This document shows, one piece after another, positions 1 through 8,059 of a stretch of DNA of 59,821 nt (the first letter of the stretch is position 1; the number at the start of each line of letters is the position of its first letter). The notes beneath the pieces are model-generated. The model worked only from the letters and a program-made list of their open reading frames with translations. It did not search any database and had not been told where the DNA came from. Position numbers and translations under genes: made by a program. Source of the DNA: Methanoregula sp. GTDB lineage: Archaea; Halobacteriota; Methanomicrobia; Methanomicrobiales; Methanospirillaceae. The stretch is from NCBI RefSeq assembly GCF_023227875.1, contig NZ_JALOCH010000016.1:1-59821 (forward strand), written 5' to 3'.

Positions 1-2
1 AG

Positions 3-488
3 TTGTGGGTGGATAAAAACCCGCTGGATCCTGATCCTGAAGACGGGATACTCAGGTATTGCGGGAATCTTGAGAAAATTCCTGAACTGGGAAATAAAGA
101 ATATAACCTGAGGTTGTTATTTTACAACAATACCCTGACAGGACAGATATCTGAAAGAAATGGACCGCTTTTTTACATAAAAGCGATAGTCGACCCCCGG
201 TTCGGAACGCCGTTGTACTATGTTTATTCAACAGCTGATGAAAAGCCAACAGGAGCACACATGGATAATGATCAATTTGTCGTGCTACCATCTGGCGAAT
301 CAAAAAATGTTAACGATTTATCTCCGGAAGAGATTAAATTGGTCATAAACGAACGGATTAAGCGAGATAAGCTGGCGGGTAACAGACCAGACAAAACTCC
401 GGTAACGGAAACCCCGTTATCACCGGGTATTGTTCTCCTTGCGGTGGGAATTGTTGCTGCCGGATTGCGTTTGAAGAAATCCGGATAA
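3..488 (+). CDS. Surface protein with C-terminal membrane anchor, 5' end cut by the window
   Basis: The reading frame is open from the first bases, so the true start probably lies upstream. The visible 161 residues have no domain I recognise. The C-terminus is a Pro/Thr-rich linker followed by one hydrophobic helix (about residues 140-156) and a basic tail (LKKSG). This layout is typical of archaeal extracytoplasmic proteins anchored by the C-terminus, sometimes after archaeosortase processing. It lies 16 bp upstream of another anchored surface protein on the same strand, so the two may be cotranscribed. The product is probably displayed on the cell surface. Function unknown. Confidence 0.6.
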   Translation: MWVDKNPLDPDPEDGILRYCGNLEKIPELGNKEYNLRLLFYNNTLTGQISERNGPLFYIKAIVDPRFGTPLYYVYSTADEKPTGAHMDNDQFVVLPSGESKNVNDLSPEEIKLVINERIKRDKLAGNRPDKTPVTETPLSPGIVLLAVGIVAAGLRLKKSG

Positions 489-504
489 TTGTTAAAATGC
501 TGGA

Positions 505-1806
505 ATGAACCAAATAAAAAATATACCTCTCATAATATTGATTTTACTCGTCGTAGTTTTACCGGTATCAGGTATACATGAAACCGTGACTGCATCTGAC
601 ACTCTATCGGAATCCAGCATTCCAACAACTCCAATCTGGTCAGACTTGATCGGGACTGAAAATATCCTGGTTTCCTGTTCACACGATGGCCGGTATGTTG
701 TCGCGGGATCGAATAACGGTTTTTTCCGGATGTATAAACGGACGGGGGAAATACTCTGGACTTATGGAAATTCCAGTACATCCGTCACATCGGTTTCAAT
801 TGCCGGCACAGGAGAATATGCTGCTGCTGTATTCTACCACCCATATCCTGATATTGGAGAAACCGTTTATTTCAACCGGAATGGAACCGTATTCTGGAAA
901 CTTCCCCAGATTTCACAACTACGAAATACTATTGCGATGTCGGAGAATGGATCAGTTGTCGTAGTATCCATCGATAAGACGCTCAACCGGCTTAATTCAA
1001 GCAGGGCAATACTATCCAGCACTGCGATGCCAAAAGATATCTGCCGGATTGCGATTTCAGATAACGGAACTGCCAGTGCAGTTGCATCCAATTCCCATTG
1101 TCCCTGGCGGGGCGCATTGGGGAGTATTTCGGGTGTGGATTCGGATGGAAAGGTTTCGTACAGTTATCCTATAGATTTGTCATTTATCGATATCGGGATG
1201 TCGGGTAACGGTGAAACGATTGCCGGAATTGATGAGAACAAGCTCTATGTATTTGACAAAAAGGGCACATTGTTGTGGAATTATTCCAGCAGTCCGTGGT
1301 TCAGATCGGTTGCTGTTTCATCAGATGGGGAATACATTTCAGCAGGCTCTCAATATTATGTCCGGTTATTCAACAGGAGCGGGGCACTTCTCTGGAATTA
1401 TTATGACGATAAAGGCTGGGTCAATGCAGTTTCCCTCCCGGAAGGTGGTAACTTTGTGCTTGCCGGCTCTTCGAACAAATTATTGTTATTCGATAAAACA
1501 GGAGCACTGCTCTGGCACTATACTACTCCATCCGATGTAATGAGCGTCATATCCTCAAGGGACGGGAATTATTTCGCGGCAGGCACGAAAGATCATGTGT
1601 ATTTCTTTAACCGATGGGGTAATACAACGATTATTGAAGAACCAAAAAATGCAGATGCCGGAATGTCCAAAACTGAATCCACAAAGGATCAGCCAAATGC
1701 AACCCTTACGATCCAACCCGCTCCGCTTTCCGGAATCCTGCCGATCATTGCAATCAGTAGTGCAGGAGTCTTTTTGGCTTCGATTAATAAAAGAAAAAGA
1801 GAGTGA
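505..1806 (+). CDS. Secreted PQQ/WD40-like beta-propeller protein, membrane anchored
   Basis: The 433-residue product starts with a hydrophobic signal segment (about residues 7-24) and ends with a hydrophobic helix plus a basic tail (INKRKRE). The body is built from repeated blades in which a strand of the type LFDKTGALLWHY recurs; LYVFDKKGTLLWNY, VRLFNRSGALLWNY and LLLFDKTGALLWHY are the clearest three. Such repeats are known from PQQ-like or WD40-like propellers of methanogen surface proteins, which act as binding scaffolds. No catalytic residues are evident. The start is the first Met after the upstream stop and gives a proper signal peptide. Likely cotranscribed with the preceding gene. 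Ligand unknown. Confidence 0.75.
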   Translation: MNQIKNIPLIILILLVVVLPVSGIHETVTASDTLSESSIPTTPIWSDLIGTENILVSCSHDGRYVVAGSNNGFFRMYKRTGEILWTYGNSSTSVTSVSIAGTGEYAAAVFYHPYPDIGETVYFNRNGTVFWKLPQISQLRNTIAMSENGSVVVVSIDKTLNRLNSSRAILSSTAMPKDICRIAISDNGTASAVASNSHCPWRGALGSISGVDSDGKVSYSYPIDLSFIDIGMSGNGETIAGIDENKLYVFDKKGTLLWNYSSSPWFRSVAVSSDGEYISAGSQYYVRLFNRSGALLWNYYDDKGWVNAVSLPEGGNFVLAGSSNKLLLFDKTGALLWHYTTPSDVMSVISSRDGNYFAAGTKDHVYFFNRWGNTTIIEEPKNADAGMSKTESTKDQPNATLTIQPAPLSGILPIIAISSAGVFLASINKRKRE

Positions 1807-1818
1807 CTTCAGGAAGAT

Positions 1819-1838
1819 GAAGGGGGACTTCATTTTTT
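1819..1838 (+). terminator. Weak hairpin plus T-run after the propeller gene
   Basis: A short GAAG/CTTC stem with a 5-nt loop is followed by ATTTTTT, just after the propeller stop codon. The stem is short, so the T-run may be the effective signal. Confidence 0.35.
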
Positions 1839-1882
1839 ACGGATTGGATTCGAAGAGAATTCAAACAGTTTTCGGTGGGATT

Positions 1883-1936
1883 GGTGGCGGAGTATTTCGG
1901 GAGGCCGGTGGTTTCGGTGTCGAGGAAGAGGAGCAT
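1883..1936 (-). pseudogene. 54-bp fragment of the 5' end of a DnaQ-like exonuclease gene
   Basis: These 54 bases are identical to 8585-8638, the first 18 codons (MLLFLDTETTGLPKYSAT) of the exonuclease gene at 8060-8638, in the same orientation. Similarity persists for about five more codons (NPTEN against DPTEK) and then disappears; upstream of the ATG only a short TATTTGGGGTT block is shared at nearly the same distance. No further exonuclease sequence follows, so the copy cannot make the enzyme. The piece is either a remnant of a duplicated gene or a direct repeat left by integration or recombination. Confidence 0.8.
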
Positions 1937-2117
1937 TTGATTTTGAATTTGGTGGAGAGGGTATTTGGGGTTGGTGGTTTGGGATACCCGGCACGAGCTG
2001 ATTATTGAGAGTCAGGGGGGACCGGAGACAGGAGAACCAAAAAACCACTAGTAAAAAACCTGTCTCGTCAATGCATTAATAATAAGAACAGACCAACCAC
2101 AATCATATTGGAATGAT

Positions 2118-2402
2118 ATGGACACACTCGTACTCCTCCGTCAGCATGAACCGGAACTGAAGAAACGGTTCGGCGTTGCGAAGATTGGTATCTTCGGCTC
2201 ATTCATCCGAGGAGAGGAGCGGCCGGAGAGCGATGTAGATGTACTTGTCACGTTTCGGACCGGAAAGAAGACCTTCGACAATTATATGGGATGCAAATTC
2301 TATCTGGAAGATCTCTTCGGGCGGAAAGTCGATCTTGTCATGAAGGGGTCGATAAAAAAGCGGCTGAAACCCTATATTCTCGGAGAGGTGGTCTATGCGT
2401 AG
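2118..2402 (+). CDS. mntA: MntA-type minimal nucleotidyltransferase antitoxin
   Basis: This 94-residue protein is the length of a stand-alone MNT domain. It carries the nucleotidyltransferase signature GS-x10-DxD (G27, S28, D39, D41) within FGSFIRGE. In characterised MntA/HepT modules the MNT protein is the antitoxin and neutralises HepT by AMPylating a tyrosine near its RNase motif. Its 3' end overlaps the hepT start by 8 bp, the usual arrangement of translationally coupled pairs. An intergenic stretch of about 180 bp after the exonuclease fragment separates it from the surface-protein genes. The motif and partner make the assignment firm; activity in this host is inferred. Confidence 0.9.
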   Translation: MDTLVLLRQHEPELKKRFGVAKIGIFGSFIRGEERPESDVDVLVTFRTGKKTFDNYMGCKFYLEDLFGRKVDLVMKGSIKKRLKPYILGEVVYA

Positions 2403-2760
2403 ATCACATCTTCATTTTCTCGATGATATCAAAGAAGCCGCGGGAAAGATTCAGGACTATACGAAAGGAATGTCGTATGAACAGTTTCTCGCGGATCACC
2501 GCACCCAGGATGCCGTGATCAGGAATTTTGAAGTCATCGGTGAGGCTATAAAGAACCTGCCCGATGACGTTAAGGCCCGTTACCCTGCAGTCGAGTGGAA
2601 GCAGGTAGCCGGGTTGCGGGACGTAATTGCCCATGGCTACTTTCACATAGATTTTGAAGTTATCTGGGAGATAGTCACGGACATGATTCCGGGTTTTAAG
2701 AAAGATATTGCAAAGATCCTGCGGGAAGAAACCCGGCGTGAAAAAGAAGCTCAGACGTGA
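2395..2760 (+). CDS. hepT: HepT-like HEPN-domain toxin (DUF86)
   Basis: The 121-residue all-helical protein carries the HEPN RNase motif RX4HXY at R75, H80 and Y82 (RDVIAHGY). In studied systems HepT is an RNase toxin, and AMPylation of this Tyr by the MNT partner blocks it. All key residues are present, so the toxin looks intact. It overlaps mntA by 8 bp and is clearly the second gene of the same operon. Such modules are common in mobile or defence-rich archaeal DNA, consistent with the setting here. Confidence 0.9.
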   Translation: MRRSHLHFLDDIKEAAGKIQDYTKGMSYEQFLADHRTQDAVIRNFEVIGEAIKNLPDDVKARYPAVEWKQVAGLRDVIAHGYFHIDFEVIWEIVTDMIPGFKKDIAKILREETRREKEAQT

Positions 2761-3273
2761 TATTTTTTCACCAGGCGTTCCTTTGTCATCCGCACGAGGC
2801 CCCGGGTGCTATTTTATTTCAAGAGTTACCCTCGCTGTGAAGCATTCGGGTTCCGGGAATTTTTGTGGAGAGAGGTCATGGCTCACTAATGAGATCCGTT
2901 TTACTTTTTCAACCGGATCGCGGCTGAAATTTTTTGGAACGGAACGCTGAAAAAACTTTTAATCGCGATCATTTTGAAATGAAAAAATTTTCAGCACGAA
3001 AACGATAGCGGCTGGAAAAATATCAATCAAAGCCCGGTTGATCCAGCTGATGCAAAAGAACAAGCCCGGGGTTATGCAGAGAATCGGAAAGCATCATTCG
3101 TTCTCCTATCCAACGGAAGAGAGCACTAGCCTGGAATTATGCGAGATCTGAGCAACGTGATACAGACCGTATTCAGCGCCTTTCATCTCGAAATAATCTG
3201 ATCCGCACAAGAAAAAAGAATCTTCAATCTCCCCTGCCCATCCATTCACTGCAATGTCCGGCAACGTGTCCGG
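2761..3273. other. Intergenic stretch, no supported gene
   Basis: About 510 bp between hepT and the end of the histidine phosphatase. Reading frames are short and show no family motif. An A/T-rich stretch lies at about 2940-2995. I see no clear RNA fold or repeat. Confidence 0.5.
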
Positions 3274-3943
3274 TTATTCCGGGCTCCATTCCGCACGCAG
3301 GGTATTTTCCGGATCGGCGAACCGGATTTCGGCGCCGTACTGGTCCCCGCTGATCACGATCCCGTTGAGAAAGTCGATCGTGGTCAGGGTTGTGCCACAG
3401 GCACTGGCAAGGACCGGCAGGGTGGTGACATCGTGAGCAACCACAACCAGCAGATCGGTATCCTCAACGCCCGGGAATGATACGAGTTTCCGGAGTAATC
3501 CGTTGCTGTACCGGTGCGGGTTGTGGAGGGTATGTTCGGGAATCTCCCCGCTGAGCCATTGCCGTATCAGGGTGTGCCAGCCCAACTCTTCCCAGAGTGC
3601 ACTGAAATTGCCGGGATCAACAATAACACTCTCAACGTCCGGGAGAATTCCGAGATCCCGTGTATTGTCCGGAGAGGAAAATCCCCGCCGGATAGATTCG
3701 GCAGTCATACAACAGCGCCGGGGGGCGGTGTACCCGAGGAGGAGGGGTTTGTCCGGGACGATGTTTCTGAGTTTCCTGCCGAATTCCTCTGCTTGGACGA
3801 TCCCTTCCGGCGTTATTGGAACGTCCTCGTGCAGGCCGTCAGGGATACACCGGAGCGATTCCCGTACCGAATGCCGGATCAGGGGTCCTGCCGGTCCCCT
3901 GGTGTTTTTTTAAAAGTTCCAGGATATAATCGCCGTGATTCAT
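3274..3943 (-). pseudogene. Histidine phosphatase family protein, frameshifted near the 5' end
   Basis: The main frame reads from about 3909 to 3274. It contains the N-terminal phosphoacceptor motif as LIRHSVRE (His codon 3871-3873) and the second catalytic His in VVVAHDVTTLP, both typical of the phosphoglycerate mutase-like superfamily. A stop at 3910-3912 cuts this frame off and no good start codon follows. A plausible start, ATG at 3943 giving MNHGDYILELL, lies in the next frame. The two frames would join if the A7 run at about 3909-3915 were A6. So either a one-base insertion has inactivated the gene, or the run is a sequencing error or a slippage site. Substrate unknown. It lies alone between unrelated genes. 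Confidence 0.75.
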
Positions 3944-4353
3944 TTCACACTACAGATAACCGCCGTGATCGTACTAATGATTGATGGTTCATGCCGGATT
4001 TTTGTTGTGAGGAAAAGGGATCGTCACGCTCTTTGCCGCACAGTGCCCGGAATCTCCGGCCCGGGATCTCCTTATGGGGGTTGTACAGGAGATGGGGCTT
4101 ATTGGGGGTCGCCATCTTCTTTCCCGGATGGGCCGGGTTCCGTAGAGCGGGGAGGTTGGGCATCCGGGGATGACGGGGAGGTGAGGTCGTATTTGGGCGC
4201 ATTTGTACAAGCGATCGCAGATTTCCATGGGGTTTAGGCCGGTGACAGGGAATTCTTATGAAATTGACAGGTATTTCACAAAGAATATAATCACACACTC
4301 CATGCTATTACTGAGATAGTATGGAATTTCTCCTAAAATCTGGTGATCGACAG
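3944..4353. other. Intergenic stretch upstream of the NYN gene
   Basis: No convincing gene. Overlapping frames of 60-117 codons occur on both strands but are Arg/Pro-rich shadows of GC-rich sequence. The last 100 bp, with AT-rich TTTCACAAAGAATATAATC, probably holds the promoter for the NYN gene. Confidence 0.45.
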
Positions 4354-5121
4354 ATGAAACTTGCTGTCCTGATCGATGCAGACAACGCCCAGCCTGCTGC
4401 AATCCAGGGTCTTCTCGAAGAAATCGCCAAATACGGGATTGCCAGTGTGAAACGGATCTATGGGGACTGGACTTCGCAATCAATGACGGGTTGGAAAGAT
4501 AAACTTCTTACTTATTCGATCCAGCCCATACAACAATTTCCCTACACTACCGGAAAAAATGCCACTGATTCAGCAATGATCATTGATGCAATGGATTTAC
4601 TTCATACCGGAAAATTTGATGGATTTTGTTTAGTGTCCAGTGATAGTGACTTCACCCGACTGGCAACACGTATCCGGGAGGCAGGCCTCGTTGTTTATGG
4701 ATTTGGTGAAGATAAGACACCAGAACCATTCCGACGGGCATGTGATCTTTTTATTCTTACTGAAAACCTTCGTCTGCCCAGTGAAGAATTAGCCGATGAG
4801 AAGGAAGAGGATGTCCAAGTCCACACCATCGAACGAAAATCCACGAACCAGTTGAAGGGGGATACCCATCTTGTTATGCTTCTCCGTAGAGCGGTTGACG
4901 ATTCCGCTGATGATTCCGGATGGGCCAACCTTGCTACGGTCGGTGCCACGATCCTGAAAAAACAAAGCGATTTTGATTCCCGGTCATATGGGTATAAAAA
5001 GATCTACGAGCTCATCAGGAAAGTTGATCTTTTTGAGATCGAGGAGAGACAAAAAGAGGATTCTCCCTCAAAAATAATCTTTGTAAAAAACAGAAAAAAG
5101 CAAAGTGTTGTAAAGAAATGA
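4354..5121 (+). CDS. NYN (PIN-like) domain protein with C-terminal OST-HTH/LOTUS-like domain
   Basis: From the ATG at 4354 (preceded by GGTGATC) the protein has 255 residues and begins MKLAVLIDADN, the first acidic motif of the LabA/DUF88 NYN family. Further acidic motifs follow: the TDSAMIIDAMDLL segment and SSDSDFTRL. This part (about residues 1-145) should form a metal-dependent RNase fold. After an acidic linker comes a basic, helical stretch (about 165-240) that resembles an OST-HTH/LOTUS RNA-binding domain, including GYKKIYELIRK. The family pairs these domains in RNA decay or silencing, but the bacterial and archaeal members are little studied. An upstream in-frame ATG at 4321 is possible. 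The gene stands alone. Confidence 0.8.
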   Translation: MKLAVLIDADNAQPAAIQGLLEEIAKYGIASVKRIYGDWTSQSMTGWKDKLLTYSIQPIQQFPYTTGKNATDSAMIIDAMDLLHTGKFDGFCLVSSDSDFTRLATRIREAGLVVYGFGEDKTPEPFRRACDLFILTENLRLPSEELADEKEEDVQVHTIERKSTNQLKGDTHLVMLLRRAVDDSADDSGWANLATVGATILKKQSDFDSRSYGYKKIYELIRKVDLFEIEERQKEDSPSKIIFVKNRKKQSVVKK

Positions 5122-6168
5122 TCTGATTTTTAATGATACTGTCGCATCTTATCACCGTAGGTGGGGTAGAGCCCGTCTTCTCCAATCCGGGTTCAGAATG
5201 GCCTTGTATCAGTTATTTTGGTGGAAACCCGACCGGCCTGTTTCGGCCTTTTTTTGGGGGAGTTTTCCGGGAAATTGCGCTCTTGTCCCGGTCTGGCCAA
5301 CGGACGATTTTGCGCTGAGAAAAACCGGCCTGTTTAGAACCTGTTTCCTTTGAGGACAGGGAGCTGCTGCGATGTTCTGGTCGCGGGAGGGTGGAGTTGA
5401 AGAAACCCGGGTTTTAAAGATCCCTGTCAGGGCAGAGGTTTATCGGCCAGATCTCTCCATCCCTTCGTTTCCCGGGCATTTCGGAGCAGTATACCCCGCA
5501 AATCAACACTTCTCAGACGGGAGATGAAGAATCGTGAACATCTGCCGGACCCCCTGTTATGCAAAAAACTCCAGGAGTTTTGTATCAAACATGGGGTTGT
5601 CGGATCCCAATACGGGCCCATATAGGGCTTCGTTCCGGAAAAATGGTGAATCGGAGCCTGGATAGGACCCGGATTCGGGATGGTCAAAACCCGGAAAAAA
5701 TGGGTTTTAGGGAAGGGGATTATGGAGGGTTTTACGGCGCAGGTGACGGGGATTACGGTGCCCGGTTTTAGTACGGGCCGGGAAATTTTTACGGAAAAAA
5801 GTTTGGGGAAATTTTCCGGGATTTTTTTCAAAAAAATTTGAAAAAAAATATTCCATCTCCTGCTTGAAAAAAATTACCCAAGGGCAAAGGGTTGATTAAA
5901 ATTTTTTTAGTAAGGTCCGGCTAAAATTTTCGCGCAAGGTCTGATTGAAAATGAATGTGAACGAACCGGGAATCCGGAAGATGATTGCATCCGGATAGCC
6001 ATTGTTTTTGCTGGAGAGGTTTCACGCGAGCAAGTGTGTACGGAAAGAGCGTTTGAGAAATTGTATGCGGGGAGTGGTGGGGTCGGATGAAAATTTTTTA
6101 TCGCGATCAGGGAAAAACCAAAAAAAAGAAAAAGTAAGTTATTTCATCACAGTCCACAACCGGAACAT
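5122..6168. other. Gene-poor stretch of about 1 kb
   Basis: No frame here has a recognisable family. A 134-codon minus frame at 5427-5831 is low complexity and lacks a ribosome binding site. The stretch mixes GC-rich and very A/T-rich blocks (5770-5950) and contains a degenerate tandem repeat at about 5884-5957. The final 60 bp, with AAAAAAGAAAAAGTAAG, probably includes the leader of the nuclease gene at 6169. Confidence 0.5.
5884..5957. repeat. Three degenerate tandem units of about 25 bp
   Basis: Three successive units resemble CAAGGTCTGATTAAAATTTT: they start near 5885 (CAAAGGGTTGATTAAAATTTT), 5911 (TAAGGTCCGGCTAAAATTTT) and 5935 (CAAGGTCTGATTGAAAAT). Spacing is 24-27 bp. Function unknown; could be protein-binding sites or repeat decay. 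Confidence 0.4.
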
Positions 6169-7032
6169 ATGGTTGAACTGGATCCCTTCTTCCATCAAAT
6201 AAATTCATGGTCCTTCACCAAACACCGGGTCTGGAACCGGTGCAAACGCCAATATTATTTTGAATACATTGCCCCGTATGTTAAATCCCAGCCGGTTGTT
6301 GATCCGGAAAAAATCCGGTGGCTCAAGAACTTCACTTCCAAATTTGTTGTCCAGGGCCAGCTTATTCACGATATCATCGATAAGCAGATTCAACTCCATA
6401 TCGACAATAAGCCGATGAACCTGGTCGAAGCGATGAATGAATTCTCGAAAAAAGTTTCGCTCTACAAAAATATTGGCGGCGAGACCTTCACTGAATACCA
6501 CAACGGCGACAAGATTCCTGATTCATTCTATGCTACCATCAATGAGAATGGAAAGACTTGCCTGCAAACTTTCTTCAGGATGTGGATGGGTTACCAGAAC
6601 CAGGAATGCCTCCGGCACGAAGAGTTCGATCATTTCAAGATCGGCGATGTAGGTGTAACCGTCAAAGTTGATTTTGTCGGGAAAATGCCGGACGGCATGC
6701 TTGTACTCACCGACTGGAAAACCGGCAGGGACGATGATGAGAACGAGACAGAACTCCAGATGGCAACGTATGTGCTCTGGGCGATGCAGTATTACCGGAA
6801 AAGTCCTGATGAGATCCGCACGGAACTTGTGTTCCTGAAGACCGGCGAGACGAAACCATATGCCTTTTTCTGGGAACAGGTATCCGACGTACAGGAAATG
6901 ATCCCACGGGAATTTACGGAGATGAACGCGAGTTACGAGTACCCTGATTTCTCTGCAAAGCCTTCACCACGCGAGTGTATGAGTTGTAAGTTTGCGGAGG
7001 TTTGTCCGGATGCGGCGATTGGGAGAAAATGA
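6169..7032 (+). CDS. Cas4/AddB-type PD-(D/E)XK nuclease with Fe-S cluster, stand-alone
   Basis: This 287-residue protein has the full residue set of a RecB-family nuclease with an iron-sulfur cluster. H67, D168, D182-W-K184 and Q197 (ELQMATY) fit the metal site. C25 together with C270, C273 and C279 near the C-terminus fit the four-cysteine 4Fe-4S clamp seen in Cas4 and AddB. Relatives cut or resect DNA ends. No cas gene or CRISPR repeat is nearby, so this is not an adaptation Cas4 in any obvious sense; it more likely acts in repair or mobile-element biology. It stands alone on the + strand and faces the PIN gene. The start at 6169 places the first Cys in its usual position. Confidence 0.85.
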   Translation: MVELDPFFHQINSWSFTKHRVWNRCKRQYYFEYIAPYVKSQPVVDPEKIRWLKNFTSKFVVQGQLIHDIIDKQIQLHIDNKPMNLVEAMNEFSKKVSLYKNIGGETFTEYHNGDKIPDSFYATINENGKTCLQTFFRMWMGYQNQECLRHEEFDHFKIGDVGVTVKVDFVGKMPDGMLVLTDWKTGRDDDENETELQMATYVLWAMQYYRKSPDEIRTELVFLKTGETKPYAFFWEQVSDVQEMIPREFTEMNASYEYPDFSAKPSPRECMSCKFAEVCPDAAIGRK

Positions 7033-7089
7033 CGGGACACTATTACAATGTCAGGGATCGGGGTTAGTCCGGGCCGGCATACCGGAAAA

Positions 7090-7587
7090 TTATTTCACGG
7101 GTAACGGATTCCAGACACTGATCCGTGAGATGTTTCCAAAATCCCTGTCATACGTTGCAAGAGTCGTGATGGCATGCTCATCCATGCAGGCAAGATGAAG
7201 GGCGTCATTGCTCAACAGCCCGTATTCCTGCATGAGGAGAAGCGATCGCGCAAATGTTGTATCAGAGATCCCGCAGATGTCCAGATTTCTGATATTCATG
7301 ATATCTTCGGTCAGCTCCCACACCATCTTTGCATCGCGCACCACTGCAGGATTCTTTTTCAAGTAACTGACGGCTGATTCAGGACTGATCCTACATTCAC
7401 TCACCACATAGGCAATGAGAAGACGATGGAGGACTTCGTTCAGGACAATTACTGAGGTCGTTCCGTGAAAAGTGCCGCTTTCAACCTGTGAAAGAAAATA
7501 AGCACTTGGTTTAGATTCCCGGGTATTCCCAAGAATTGTATGCAGGAAGATATTGGCATCGATAAATACGGTAGTGCCACCAGGCAT
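7090..7587 (-). CDS. PIN-domain ribonuclease, VapC-like toxin
   Basis: The 165-residue product has the acidic residues of the PIN fold: D10 in VFIDANIF, E51 in LNEVLHRLL, D128 in SNDALHLA, and an Asp near 147-149 in TYDRDF. Known relatives are toxins that cleave tRNA or rRNA. The ATG follows directly on the TAA of the small upstream gene (TAAATG), as expected for a coupled antitoxin-toxin operon. It is somewhat longer than a typical VapC (about 130 residues). Target RNA cannot be predicted. Confidence in the fold is high and in the toxin role moderate. Confidence 0.85.
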   Translation of the reverse strand: MPGGTTVFIDANIFLHTILGNTRESKPSAYFLSQVESGTFHGTTSVIVLNEVLHRLLIAYVVSECRISPESAVSYLKKNPAVVRDAKMVWELTEDIMNIRNLDICGISDTTFARSLLLMQEYGLLSNDALHLACMDEHAITTLATYDRDFGNISRISVWNPLPVK

Positions 7588-7782
7588 TTATGCCGGCTCC
7601 AGGGACGGATCGGAGATGATCCTGCGGACGAGCTCAGGATCTATATGCGTAAATTTTCCCTGCATCCGCTCAACGGGTGATGTGGATCCGGTCTCCTTTC
7701 CGGTGGCACTCTTCCGGAGTTTCTGCCGGGGCGCTGCCACCGGTGATTTAAGGTCAGCAGGCATTTTCGCATGTACGGTCAT
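7588..7782 (-). CDS. Probable antitoxin partner of the PIN protein
   Basis: A 64-residue basic protein lies immediately upstream of the PIN gene and ends at its start codon. It has no strong DNA-binding motif by eye. The composition (Lys/Pro/Ser-rich N-terminus, then a short helical MQGKFTHIDPELVRRIISD segment) fits small, poorly conserved VapB-like or CopG-like antitoxins. The assignment rests mainly on position. The region upstream (7783-7830), with TAAATATTAATCATGC, may carry the promoter. Confidence 0.6.
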   Translation of the reverse strand: MTVHAKMPADLKSPVAAPRQKLRKSATGKETGSTSPVERMQGKFTHIDPELVRRIISDPSLEPA

Positions 7783-8059
7783 AGCGTTACGGATCTATAT
7801 GCGCCCGGTAAATATTAATCATGCGATGCCGGGATATTGAAGGTTACAGTACGGGGCATTGCGAAAGAGACGTGCCAGGAAATGAGATTGGCTACACAGC
7901 GTGTAGCGGATTGAGCAGGAGAAATCTGGATTGTGCACGCATTGAGTGCAGAATTGTTGGTGAATTCGTTGTGACGGTGCGAATCCCGGGATCTGGTTGT
8001 TGCATAGGAAAAACAATGAAGACTGGCCACTCAAACCGGTCTTTCCCATTCTATCATTC

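Noticed and set aside
3945..4298. Minus-strand frame of 117 codons
   Set aside because: Arg/Pro/His-rich, overlapping alternative frames on both strands, no motif.
5427..5831. Minus-strand frame of 134 codons in the gene-poor stretch
   Set aside because: No ribosome site, low-complexity Pro/Arg-rich sequence, no family motif. The last 25 codons look more protein-like but match nothing I know.
6169..7032. CRISPR locus suggested by the Cas4-like nuclease
   Set aside because: No repeats or other cas genes were found anywhere in the window.
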